The notes under the pieces were generated by a model that did no database searches, had not been told where the DNA came from, and saw only the letters and a list, made by a program, of their open reading frames with translations. This document shows, one piece after another, positions 51,141 to 63,700 of a stretch of 64,000 nt of DNA. Numbering within the stretch: the first letter of the stretch is position 1; each line of letters starts with the position of its first letter. This DNA is from Sipunculus nudus. Lineage: Eukaryota; Annelida; Sipuncula; Golfingiida; Sipunculidae. Location of the stretch: assembly GCA_026874595.1 (NCBI GenBank), contig CM049320.1, forward strand, positions 48,310,714 to 48,374,713, in the 5' to 3' direction. Both the position numbers and the translations under genes were made by a program.

Positions 51141-51687
51141 ACCTCTTTGCTGTGGGCCCATGTGTTCGTCTGTTTTCACACATTAACCCACATGTCTTCA
51201 GACTCGTTTGCCAGATCTGGCTGAAATTTTGCACCAATGTAGCTCTTGGATAGCTTTATCATACTAAAAAGGGTTGCCGCCATGTGCAACAATTTTTGCA
51301 CAGCCTCCATCTGTTCATCGGCCTTGGGTTAAAATCACTCATATCTCTGCAGTGGTCAGAATGATCAGTCTGAAATTTAACATGTGTATACATCCTGAAT
51401 AGCTTTCCTGATTTTATGACAGGTGGCACTACTTACATTCACATTCACACTGCAAACATCCATGCAAATATCTCAGGACTATTTTGAAGTATCTTCCTGA
51501 AATTTTGCATGTGTATAGGTCTCACATAGCTCTTCATTATATACAAAACCAGTGGTGCCACCTGCAACCATTTTTGCACAACGTCCATCTGTCTGACTGC
51601 CATGGGTAAAAATCATTCATATCTCATCAGTGGTTTGACTTAGCTGCCTAAAATTTTGCATGTGTATACATCTTGGATAGGTTTATA
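51141..51687. repeat. Phrase repeat, third locus, 5' part
   Basis: GCTGAAATTTTGCACC, CATATCTCTGCAGTGGTCAG, GTCTGAAATTTAACATGTGT and CCTGAAATTTTGCATGTGTA recur at roughly 100-150-bp spacing. These are the same phrases as at 35481-36324 and 38294-39860. Confidence 0.65.
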
Positions 51688-52560
51688 AGGGCTCCGCTTG
51701 ACAAGCAGTGCCCTATAGTGATCAATGTGTCAGTCTGTCCTTCCGTCCATCTGTCCTTCCGACAGTGACACTTTCTTTCGCACGCGATTACTCAACAACA
51801 ACATACTGCAGCTTTCCCAAATTCACAGGGATGATTGGTGTCTATGAGGGCTCCAGACCTATTGAATTACAGACTTGCTCAAAATCAAATATGGCTGCCA
51901 CAACCTGATCGCTGATTTCCTTTCACGTGCAATAACTCAACAACAACATACTGCAGCTTTCCCAAATTCACAGGGATGAATGGTACCTATGAGGGCTCCA
52001 GATCTATTGACTAACAGACCTGTTGGAATTCCAATATTGGTGCCACAGCCCAATTGCTGAATTTCTTTCGCTGGCGATCACTCTACAACCACATACTGCA
52101 GCTTTCCCAAATTCACAGGGATGATTGGTGCCTATGAGGGCCCCAGACCTATTGAATTACAGACTTGCTCAAAATCAAATATGGCTGCCACAGCCTAATC
52201 GTTAATTTTCTTTTGCACGCGATTACTCAACAACAACATACTGCAGCGTTTCCAAATTCACAGGGATGATTGGTGTCTATGCGGGCTCCAGACCTATTGA
52301 ATTACAGACTTGCTCAAAATCAAATATGGCTAACAGACTACATTCGGTGATTTTCTATTGCACACATTATTTCAGACATATTTTCTTTAATATCATTTGA
52401 TCCAGTACAATTTTTTCCCTTATGCATTTTGATAAAAACCTGTTTCTGTTTGTGATATTTTTAAAATTTTACTTAATTTTTCACCCAAATGTAAACTAGT
52501 CCAGCACTAGCAGAAATGCGGGGCCCTTGGAGGACCATTGTCTGACCACATCTAGTTGTT
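51688..52560 (+). mobile_element. Repeat element with four 145-bp internal units
   Basis: It opens GGGCTCCGCTTGACAAGCAG then TGCCCTATAGTGATC and a CTGTCCTTCCGTCC tract. It contains four tandem 145-bp units, and ends near GCGGGGCCCTTGGAGGACCA. The unit marker ACATACTGCAG falls at 51801, 51946, 52091 and 52236, exactly 145 bp apart. Each unit carries CCAAATTCACAGGGATGA and CTATGAGGGCTCCAGA. It lies within the phrase repeat, whose text resumes afterwards. The class is unknown to me. Confidence 0.7.
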
Positions 52561-53030
52561 TTTGTGGCAGTCGATGCCACCTTAATTCTCGTTTATGATG
52601 CAGACATCCATGTTAATTTCTCAGGACTAGTTTGACATATAGGCCTAAAATTTTGCATGAGTATAGATCTTACATAGCTCTACAGCTTTTGCAAATTTGG
52701 TGGCCCAACTAACAGTCATTTTTGCATGGTGTCAATCTGTTCATCTGCTTAGAGTAAAAATCACTCATATCTCAGCAGTGGTTTGACTTATCCACCTGAA
52801 ATTTTGCATATATATACATCTTGGATAGTTTTTTCTTTCAAATGACAGATGGTGCCCCGTACAATCATGTTTACGTAGCACACATCCATGCTAATATGCA
52901 ACACATCTCACTCTATTTCTCCTTGCCAGTCAATTTCTCCTTGCCAGTCAATCCATGCCTCACTTCCTCCGTCCCACTCTGATCTTGACAGATATACGTA
53001 GTCAGTCATTAGTCGACTACCCGTATTCTA
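52561..53030. repeat. Phrase repeat, third locus, 3' part
   Basis: CCTAAAATTTTGCATGAGTA, CATATCTCAGCAGTGGTTTG and CCTGAAATTTTGCATATATA continue from before the 145-bp element. It ends near CAGTCATTAGTCGACTACCC. Confidence 0.6.
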
Positions 53031-53686
53031 GTTTTGTATTTGTCTTCATCACACTAGGACAGCAAAATCAAGCAGCTCCCACACTGACTTTGGATATGCA
53101 GATCTTTCAGAAACTCAGGGGTAATCATCTGTGATGCTTAAATCTCATTCAGATGATCAGTTCTGGGTGTCTGAGCATTTGATAGGATGGACAAGTTCCT
53201 GCCTGTAGGACTTGAAGGGTCAAAGCAGGCTCTTGTAGCAGTCTCTTGCCAATGTCCACTGCCTCAAACAAACCAGTCAGAAATGGCACAGAAAACTGAT
53301 GACTGTCCCTTGTACGTCACTAAAATCAGATAATCAACCAATGACACAATATAATAACAGTATGTGATCAGAAAATGACAAATCTGACTCTCCAAAATTT
53401 TGGCCTGAGCATTTCAGAATCTCCTATTTGTCTTCCTGTTAAAAACCCTGGATGTGGAAAATTTAGCCAGCAGTCAAAGAAAATGTCACTCTAAACCTCA
53501 GATGTTCTCATGCCTTCTGCAAGGGTTTTTTTCTGGTATTTTAGTTACATTTTACTGTCATAACTTACAACAAGACAAAAACTCATTAAAGTAAATGAGT
53601 TGAATAATCAGTAGACATATATCTAATTTTCAGTGATTATAATTTGCAGCAGAGCTGACTTTCAGCCACCATCTAACCTTTATCAG
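53031..53686. other. Unique sequence, no gene seen
   Basis: About 650 bp in which I see no feature. Confidence 0.5.
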
Positions 53687-54425
53687 AGCACAGATAATAT
53701 GTAAATATTAGAGCACAGATTGTAAATATTAGAGGCCAAATAGTAAATATTAGAGCACAAATTGTATATATTAGAGCACAGATTGTAAATATTAGAGCAC
53801 AAATTGTAAATATTAGAGCAGAGATTGTAAATATTAGACCTCAAATTGTATATATTGGAGCACAGATTGTAAATATTAGAGCACAGATTGTAAATATAAG
53901 AGCACAGATTGTAAATATAAGAGCACAGAGTGCAAATATTAGAGAACAGATTGTAAATATTAGAACACAGATTGTAAATATTAGAGCACAGATTGTAATT
54001 TTTAGAGCACAGATTGTAAGTGTTTGAACACAGATTGTATCTTTCAGAGCAAAGATTTCAACTTATAGCACAGATTGTAACTGTCAGAGCACAGATTGTA
54101 ACTTGTAAAGCACAGGTCATAATTTTTAGAGCATAGCTTGTAACTGTTAAAGCACAGATTGTAACTGTCAGAGCACAGATTATAGATATCAGAGCATAAA
54201 TTGTAACTGTCAGAGCACAGATTCTGTTAGAGCACAAATTGTAACTGTCAGGGCACAGATTGTAACTGGTAGAGCACAGGTCTTAATTTTTAGAGCATAG
54301 CTTGTAACTATTAGAGCACAGAATTTGTAACTGTCAGAGGACAGATTATAGCTATCAGAGCACAATTTGTAACTGTCAGAGCACAGATTCGTTAGAGCAC
54401 TAATTGTAACTGTCAGAGTACAGAT
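53687..54425. repeat. 21-bp minisatellite, about 34 units
   Basis: The unit is AGAGCACAGATTGTAAATATT in the first half and shifts to AGAGCACAGATTGTAACTGTC in the second, so two subtypes form two blocks. Single-unit deletions and divergent units (CTTATAGCACAG, TTTTTAGAGCATAGCTTG) are frequent. A longer block (GTAAAGCACAGGTC to TTAGAGCATAGCTTGTAAC) occurs twice, near 54104 and 54270. Confidence 0.88.
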
Positions 54426-54492
54426 TTAGAATATATAATGTCCCCATTTGTGCATCTGTTATTTTGCCGGTCTGTCTAAATTGGCTTTGGGA

Positions 54493-55940
54493 TTTTTAGC
54501 TCAGCTGACTATAAGTCAACTGAGCTATAGTCATGGTCCATTGTCCATTGTCCGTCCGTCTGTCCATCTCTCCGTCCATTCATCGGTGTGGCATGTTTTG
54601 AAACCGTAAGACCTAGGAATCCAAAATTCGGCATAATGTTAGATGTCCCCGAGATCTCTTACCAAGCTGAACACTGGGTCTTTGCGACTGCGTTCCTTTG
54701 AGAAATTAAGAAAAAAACCTCAATTTTTTAAAAATTTAAAACCTATTTTCACACTTCAGGACTGCCTAATATCAAAACCACTCATCTGGTTTTCCTCATA
54801 TTTACCATAAATATTCTTCTATATAGTTCCTATGTACATGCCAGAAATTAAGTCTGTTAAGTATAATTTCTTTAAGTTATGGACCCGAACATAATGGACT
54901 TTGTAAAAAATCAGGAAAAAGATTTACTCTCTTAACATGAAAAATTTTGAAACAAGAGTCTATTTTTCCAAGCATATAACTATGTTTAATTTAGATTCAA
55001 TTGTTTACCCTAAATTAGATCTGAATTTTGTAATTTTTAAAGTTATTAGCAAAAAATATAATCAGTACCTTAAATTTTGCCCAACTTTGACCTTGGCATG
55101 TTTTTTTTCCTGTAAGTACCATATATTTAATTTTCACAGCATGTAAACATAAGTATTTAATTTGTTTAAATCTGAAATTTGAAAATAAAACCTTGAACAT
55201 TAGGCTAGTTATTGATTTTTTTCTTAAGGCTCTATTGTAGTCATTTGCTTTGATTACAGATTACAGATGCAGGGTCCCACTCCAGGTCACTGGAAGTCAA
55301 CTATGCCAGGATTTCTGATTTGTTACAGTCACTGGAGGAGATCCCCTGCTGTGACAGGTGTACAGTTATTCTCATACAACCACCCCAATCCCTCCCCCCC
55401 CCAACCCATCCCACCAAGTGTTATGCAGTAATTGTTATTGTTTGCACTTTATCTCCTTAATTGTAATGCTGTCTCCACTCCAATATACAACAACTTTCTT
55501 TGAAAATTCAAGGTGTAATCCAGATGTTGTGTTAATGTAGCATTTTTTAAGAAATCAATTTTCTTTTAAATGATTTAAATAAAAATACATATATTTAATA
55601 ATATATATTATAAAAAAATAGATTCAATTGAACAAATGTGTAAACTACAGAAATGTCAACAGTTAATCAAAAAGCCAACTAATGATCATGGTAATAGTAC
55701 ATATCCTTTGTTCACAAACTGCTCACATGCTTCAGTTTCAACATTAGGATACACATGGTCAGTTCACAAAATATTATTTGCAATAACTTCTTGCTCATCA
55801 ATACAAACCAATCATATAAACCAACCATGGCCTATATTACCTCTTCCTCTTACACTTTATCTCCATTTGATATTATTTCAGATTTTTACCTTCAAGGTCA
55901 GCTTCAGCTGAGCACAGTGACCCGTGTGCCCCTTGTTTTT
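54493..55940 (+). mobile_element. AGCTCAGCTGA repeat family, copy E (about 1.45 kb)
   Basis: Head TTTTTAGCTCAGCTGACTAT at 54493 and tail TCAGCTGAGCACAGTGACCC then GTGTGCCCCTTGTTTTT ending about 55940. It matches copies A and D throughout, including the hairpin at 55320-55360 (with one stem change, GGAGGAG), a C-rich tract, and the endonuclease-like decayed frame at 55636-55790. It is about 240 bp shorter than copy A, partly through a deletion around 55575. Confidence 0.82.
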
Positions 55941-57088
55941 AAGCCAATACATAATGCATTTTATAATTTAGCCATTTATAAGGATGCATTTTATAAGCCA
56001 AACCATTTGACCAAAACCATGCATTTTTCACATGTAACTCACCCAACCCACAGAATCCTGTCAATTTTGAGGTCACTGTACAAATGTCAAGGTTACAGAG
56101 GACTTACTGTTTGAATAAGCTTGTGCCGATGCATTTTACACCAAAGTTTTCTTCCCAAACTTCAACTTTACACAAGTGGCTCAGCTACCCACAGATGAAG
56201 AACCCTATTGATTTTGAGGTCACTGGGGTTTTGAGGTATCAGGGTCAGAAGTCAAGGTCAAAGAACTGCCCTACTGATTTTTATTGGATGCCCATCTGTG
56301 ACAGGACATATTATGATATACCCAAGGTCCGTCTGTCATTAACTTATAGTGTTGCGATAACTTATCAGGAAACTTACCAGGGCTTCAGTAGATTTTCACA
56401 AAACTCACCATAACTACTTACTAATAGATCATCTTGCCTGAGTTCAAATATATGCAAAATCTCTGCATATTAAAGAGGTCAGAGGTCACAAGGCTTCTTT
56501 GTGGTGTTTCCGCCATAACTATTATCAGGAATATGATGGATTTTTGATGAAATGCAATAGAAATATTAACCAATATAGTTTCTCACCTGAATGTAATTCT
56601 CCCCTAAATTCATGCATATTGCATGAGGTCAGGGGTCAAAAGACATAAGACATCTTATGCAGGTTTATGTAGCTCTTGTTCACTGTTTGATATATCTAGT
56701 CTTTATGCTCCCATGCAAGGGGATGCTTCACTTTGCTGTGCCCTTTTTTGTTTTGTTTTGCATTTTCTGGCAATCACATGTCTTATCACATTATTAGCTA
56801 ACTATAAGCAAATGTTGTTTGATTACATATGACTTGCCTCATTCTGGCTTGTGTTTTCATCAGGGCAGAGTTATCATCCTTGTTAAAATTGTGGTCAGCT
56901 GGGGTACATAATCCTGTCTGGACAAATTTGTGATGCAAGTTGGGGACAAGCTCATCAACTTGTCAAAGCAATTAAAGTAAAACCTGAAGTTTATAGATGC
57001 CACCTGGAGAGCAGCCAGACCCACCACCAGCAAGACCCGGATGTCCCAGGAACAGGGGGAGGTGACAGTAAGAATGCTCAAACAGGAA
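55941..57088. repeat. Probable decayed dispersed repeat plus unique sequence
   Basis: GGTCACTGTACAAATGTCAAGGT, GGTCACTGGGGTTTTGAGGT and TTAAAGAGGTCAGAGGTCAC recur as diverged paragraphs, with ATAACTTATCAGGAAACTTA and ATAACTATTATCAGGAATAT as another pair. They look like a further old mollusc-type repeat. No ORF has recognisable content. Confidence 0.45.
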
Positions 57089-57265
57089 TTACAGCTAAAC
57101 TGAAATGACAGGCATTAAATTACAGTCAAACTGAAATGACAGGCATTAAATTACAGTCAAACTGAAATGACAGGCATTAAATTACAGTTAAACTGAAATG
57201 ACAGGCATTAAATTACAGCTTAACTGAAATGACAGGCATTAAATTACAGTCAAACTGAAGTGAAT
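57089..57265. repeat. 31-bp minisatellite, about 5.5 units
   Basis: The unit is TTACAGTCAAACTGAAATGA followed by CAGGCATTAAA, with starts at 57089, 57120, 57151, 57182, 57213 and 57244. Degenerate pieces (CTCAAATAGGCATTAAAGCC) continue to about 57345. Confidence 0.92.
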
Positions 57266-57345
57266 TTGAAACCTTGCTCAAATAGGCATTAAAGCCAAAG
57301 TAAAATGAATTTGAGACCTTGCTCAAACAGGCATACAATCAAATT

Positions 57346-57785
57346 GAGAATTAAGTAATGAAAATTAAAAATTAAGTGATGATACTACTTAACCAACCTG
57401 GATACCTAACTTGTGGGTTCAGTCATAGCTTAGCCAACTTTCAGTCATTCTGACTCACACAGAAAATAATATTGTCTGTGTACAATGATAATTGATCAAC
57501 ATATGGCTCCTCAGCAAGGATTTGCATTGTTATCCATTACAGCATTACAAATATTAGTACTTGAAAATTAGTTGTTTAAGATTACAGCTGGTTGTTAGTA
57601 AAGATTATAGAGATCCACCGCAGATTTATGATTCCTAACCTGTACTCAGCCTTTTTAATTAAGGTGTAATTGTATTTCCATTGATACATATTTATATGAA
57701 AAGTAAGGTTACTATGACAAGTAAACTGAAGGTCTAGTTACTGAATTCTCTTTTGGGATCAAACCAGGAGCCATTAATCTTATAA
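57346..57785. other. Unique AT-rich sequence before the terminal satellite
   Basis: No recognised feature. Confidence 0.5.
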
Positions 57786-60700
57786 CAAAGACAGGAGCAG
57801 GTGATTTGTGCGTCATCCCCTCAGTTAAACCAAGACAGGGGCAGGTGATTTGTGCGTCATCCCCTCAGTTAAACCAAGACAGGAGCAGGTGATTTGTGTG
57901 TCATCCCTACAGTTAAACCAAGACAGGAGCAGGTGATTTGTGTGTCATCCCCTCAGTTAAACCAAGACAGGAGCAGGTGATTTGTGTGTCATCCCTACAG
58001 TTAAACCAAGACAGGAGTAGGTGATTTGTGTGTCATCCCCTCAGTTAAACCAAGACAGGAGCAGGTGATTTGTGTGTCATCCCTACAGTTAAACCAAGAC
58101 AGGAGTAGGTGATTTGTGTGTCATCCCTACAGTTAAACCAAGACAGGAGTAGGTGATTTGTGTGTCATCCCTACAGTTAAACCAAGACAGGAGCAGGTGA
58201 TTTGTGTGTCATCCCCTCAGTTAAACCAAGACAGGAGCAGGTGATTTGTGTGTCATCCCTACAGTTAAACCAAGACAGGAGTAGGTGATTTGTGTATCAT
58301 CCCTACAGTTAAACCAAGACAGGAGTAGGTGATTTGTGTGTCATCCCTACAGTTAAACCAAGACAGGAGCAGGTGATTTGTGTGTCATCCCCACAGTTAA
58401 ACCAAGACAGGAGCAGGTGATCTGTGTGTCATCCCTACAGTTAAACCAAGACAGGAGCAGGTGATTTGTGTGTCATCCCTACAGTTAAACCAAGACAGGA
58501 GTAGGTGATTTGTGTGTCATCCCCTCAGTTAAACCAAGACAGGAGCAGGTGATTTGTGTGTCATCCCTACAGTTAAACCAAGACAGGAGTAGGTGATTTG
58601 TGTGTCATCCCCTCAGTTAAACCAAGACAGGAGCAGGTGATTTGTGTGTCATCCCTACAGTTAAACCAAGACAGGAGCAGGTGATTTGTGTGTCATCCCC
58701 TCAGATAAACCAAGACAGAAGTAGGTGATTTGTGTGTCATCCCCTCAGTTAAACCAAGACAGGAGCAGGTGATTTGTGTGTCATCCCTACAGTTAAACCA
58801 AGACAGGAGTAGGTGATTTGTGTGTCATCCCCTCAGTTAAACCAAGACAGGAGCAGGTGATTTGTGTGTCATCCCCTCAGTTAAACCAAGACAGGAGCAG
58901 GTGATTTGTGTGTCATCCCTACAGTTAAACCAAGACAGGAGTAGGTGATTTGTGTGTCATCCCTACAGTTAAACCAAGACAGGAGCAGGTGATTTGTGTG
59001 TCATCCCCTCAGTTAAACCAAGACAGGAGCAGGTGATTTGTGTGTCATCCCCTCAGTTAAACCAAGACAGGAGCAGGTGATTTGTGTGTCATCCCCTCAG
59101 TTAAACCAAGACAGGAGCAGGTGATTTGTGTGTCATCCCTACAGTTAAACCAAGACAGGAGTAGGTGATTTGTGTGTCATCCCCTCAGTTAAACCAAGAC
59201 AGGAGCAGGTGATTTGTGTGTCACCCCCTCAGTTAAACCAAGACAGGAGCAGGTGATTTGTGTGTCATCCCTACAGTTAAACCAAGACAGGAGCAGGTGA
59301 TTTGTGTGTCATCCCCTCAGTTAAACCAAGACAGGAGCAGGTGATTCGTGTGTCATCCCCTCAGTTAAACCAAGACAGGAGCAGGTGATTTGTGTGTCAT
59401 CCCTACAGTTAAACCAAGACAGGTGCAGGTAATTGGTGTGTCATCCCCTCAGTTATACCAAGACAGGAGCAGGTGATTTGTGTGTCATCCCCTCAGTTAA
59501 ACCAAGACAGGAGCAGGTGATTTGTGTGTCATCCCTACAGTTAAACCAAGACAGGAGCAGGTGATTTGTGTGTCATCCCATCAGTTAAACCAAGACAGGA
59601 GTAGGTGATTTGTGTGTCATCCCTACAGTTAAACCAAGACAGGAGCAGGTGATTTGTGTGTCATACCCTCAGTTATACCAAGACAGGAGCAGGTGATTTG
59701 TGTGTCATCCCCTCAGTTAAACCAAGACAGGAGCAGGTGATTTGTGTGTCATCCCCTCAGTTAAACCAAGACAGGAGCAGGTGATATGTGTGTCATCCCC
59801 TCAGTTAAACCAAGACAGGAGCAGGTGATTTGTGCGTCATCCCCTCAGTTAAACCAAGACAGGAGCAGGTGATATGTGTGTCATCCCCTCAGTTATACCA
59901 AGACAGGAGCAGGTGATTTGTGTGTCATCCCCTCAGTTAAACCAAGACAGGAGCAGGTGATTTGTGTGTCATCCCCTCAGTTAAACCAAGACAGGAGCAG
60001 GTGATTTGTGCGTCATCCCCTCAGTTAAACCAAGACAGGAGCAGGTGATTTGTGCGTCATCCCCTCAGTTAAACCAAGACAGGAGCAGGTGATTTGTGTG
60101 TCATCCCCTCAGTTAAACCAAGACAGGAGCAGGTGATTTGTGTGTCATCCCTACAGTTAAACCAAGACAGGAGTAGGTGATTTGTGTGTCATCCCCTCAG
60201 TTAAACCAAGACAGGAGCAGGTGATTTGTGTGTCATCCCTACAGTTAAACCAAGACAGGAGCAGGTGATTTGTGTGTCATCCCCTCAGTTATACCAAGAC
60301 AGGAGCAGGTGATTTGTGTGTCATCCCCTCAGTTAAACCAAGACAGGAGCAGGTGATTTGTGTGTCATCCCCTCAGTTAAACCAAGACAGGAGCAGGTGA
60401 TATGTGTGTCATCCCCTCAGTTAAACCAAGACAGGAGCAGGTGATTTGTGTGTCATCCCCTCAGTTAAACCAAGACAGGAGCAGGTGATTTGTGTGTCAT
60501 CCCCTTAGTTAAACCAAGACAGGAGCAGGTGATTTGTGTGTCATCCCCTCAGTTAAACCAAGACAGGAGCAGGTGATTTGTGTGTCATCCCTACAGTTAA
60601 ACCAAGACAGGAGCAGGTGATTTGTGTGTCATCCCCTCAGTTAAACCAAGACAGGAGCAGGTGATTTGTGTGTCATCCCCTCAGTTAAACCAAGACAGGA

Positions 60701-63700
60701 GTAGGTGATTTGTGTGTCATCCCCTCAGTTAAACCAAGACAGGAGCAGGTGATTTGTGTGTCATCCTCTCAGTTAAACCAAGACAGGAGCAGGTGATTTG
60801 TGTGTCATCCACTCAGTTAAACCAAGACAGGAGCAGGTGATTTGTGTGTCATCCTCTCAGTTAAACCAAGACAGGAGCAGGGGATTTGTGTGTCATCCCC
60901 TCAGTTAAACCAAGACAGGAGCAGGTGATTTGTGTGTCATCCCCTCAGTTAAACCAAGACAGGAGCAGGTGATTTGTGTGTCATCCCTACAGTTAAACCA
61001 AGACAGGAGCAGGTGATTTGTGTGTCATCCTCTCAGTTAAACAAAGACAGGAGTAGGTGATGTGTGTCATCCCCTCAGTTAAACCAAGACAGGAGCAGGT
61101 GATTTGTGTGTCATCCCTACAGTTAAACCAAGACAGGAGCAGGTGATTTGTGTGTCATCCACTCAGTTAAACCAAGACAGGAGCAGGTGATTTGTGTGTC
61201 ATCCCTACAGTTAAACCAAGACAGGAGTAGGTGATGTGTGTCATCCCTACAGTTAAACCAAGACAGGAGCAGGTGATTTGTGTGTCATCCCTACAGTTAA
61301 ACCAAGACAGGAGTAGGTGATTTGTGTGTCATCCACTCAGTTAAACCAAGACAGGAGCAGGTGATTTGTGTGTCATCCCTACAGTTAAACCAAGACAGGA
61401 GCAGGTGATTTGTGTGTCATCCACTCAGTTAAACCAAGACAGGAGCAGGTGATTTGTGTGTCATCCCTACAGTTAAACCAAGACAGGAGCAGGTGATTTG
61501 TGTGTCATCCCCTCAGTTAAACCAAGACAGGAGCAGGTGATTTGTGTGTCATCCCTACAGTTAAACCAAGACAGGAGCAGGTGATTTGTGTGTCATCCTC
61601 TCAGTTAAACCAAGACAGGAGTAGGTGATGTGTGTCATCCCTACAGTTAAACCAAGACAGGAGCAGGTGATTTGTGTGTCATCCCCTCAGTTAAACCAAG
61701 ACAGGAGCAGGTGATTTGTGTGTCATCCCCTCAGTTAAACCAAGACAGGAGCAGGTGATTTGTGTGTCATCCCCTCAGTTAAACCAAGACAGGAGCAGGT
61801 GATTTGTGTGTCATCCCCTCAGTTAAACCAAGACAGGAGCAGGTGATTTGTGTGTCATCCCTACAGTTAAACCAAGACAGGAGCAGGTGATTTGTGTGTC
61901 ATCCCTACAGTTAAACCAAGACAGGAGCAGGTGATTTGTGTGTCATCCCTACAGTTAAACCAAGACAGGAGCAGGTGATTTGTGTGTCATCCCCTCAGTT
62001 AAACCAAGACAGGAGCAGGTGATTTGTGTGTCATCCCCTCAGTTAAACCAAGACAGGAGCAGGTGATATGTGTGTCATCCCCTCAGTTAAACCAAGACAG
62101 GAGCAGGTGATTTGTGTGTCATCCCCTCAGTTAAACCAAGACAGGAGCAGGTGATTTGTGTGTCATCCCCTCAGTTAAACCAAGACAGGAGCAGGTGATT
62201 TGTGTGTCATCCCCTCAGTTAAACCAAGACAGGAGCAGGTGATTTGTGTGTCATCCCTACAGTTAAACCAAGACAGGAGCAGGTGATTTGTGTGTCATCC
62301 CCTCAGTTAAACCAAGACAGGAGCAGGTGATTTGTGTGTCATCCCCTCAGTTAAACCAAGACAGGAGTAGGTGATTTGTGTGTCATCCCCTCAGTTAAAC
62401 CAAGACAGGAGCAGGTGATTTGTGTGTCATCCTCTCAGTTAAACCAAGACAGGAGCAGGTGATTTGTGTGTCATCCACTCAGTTAAACCAAGACAGGAGC
62501 AGGGGATTTGTGTGTCATCCTCTCAGTTAAACCAAGACAGGAGCAGGTGATTTGTGTGTCATCCTCTCAGTTAAACCAAGACAGGAGCAGGGGATTTGCG
62601 TGTCATCCCCTCAGTTAAACCAAGACAGGAGCAGGTGATTTGTGTGTCATCCCCTCAGTTAAACCAAGACAGGAGCAGGTGATTTGTGTGTCATCCCTAC
62701 AGTTAAACCAAGACAGGAGCAGGTGATTTGTGTGTCATCCTCTCAGTTAAACAAAGACAGGAGTAGGTGATGTGTGTCATCCCCTCAGTTAAACCAAGAC
62801 AGGAGCAGGTGATTTGTGTGTCATCCCTACAGTTAAACCAAGACAGGAGCAGGTGATTTGTGTGTCATCCACTCAGTTAAACCAAGACAGGAGCAGGTGA
62901 TTTGTGTGTCATCCCTACAGTTAAACCAAGACAGGAGAAGGTGATGTGTGTCATCCCTACAGTTAAACCAAGACAGGAGCAGGTGATTTGTGTGTCATCC
63001 CTACAGTTAAACCAAGACAGGAGTAGGTGATTTGTGTGTCATCCACTCAGTTAAACCAAGACAGGAGCAGGTGATTTGTGTGTCATCCCTACAGTTAAAC
63101 CAAGACAGGAGCAGGTGATTTGTGTGTCATCCCCTCAGTTAAACCAAGACAGGAGCAGGTGATTTGTGTGTCATCCTCTCAGTTAAACCAAGACAGGAGC
63201 AGGTGATTTGTGTGTCATCCACTCAGTTAAACCAAGACAGGAGCAGGGGATTTGTGTGTCATCCTCTCAGTTAAACCAAGACAGGAGCAGGTGATTTGTG
63301 TGTCATCCTCTCAGTTAAACCAAGACAGGAGCAGGGGATTTGTGTGTCATCCCCTCAGTTAAACCAAGACAGGAGCAGGTGATTTGTGTGTCATCCCCTC
63401 AGTTAAACCAAGACAGGAGCAGGTGATTTGTGTGTCATCCCTACAGTTAAACCAAGACAGGAGCAGGTGATTTGTGTGTCATCCTCTCAGTTAAACAAAG
63501 ACAGGAGTAGGTGATGTGTGTCATCCCCTCAGTTAAACCAAGACAGGAGCAGGTGATTTGTGTGTCATCCCTACAGTTAAACCAAGACAGGAGCAGGTGA
63601 TTTGTGTGTCATCCACTCAGTTAAACCAAGACAGGAGCAGGTGATTTGTGTGTCATCCCTACAGTTAAACCAAGACAGGAGTAGGTGATGTGTGTCATCC

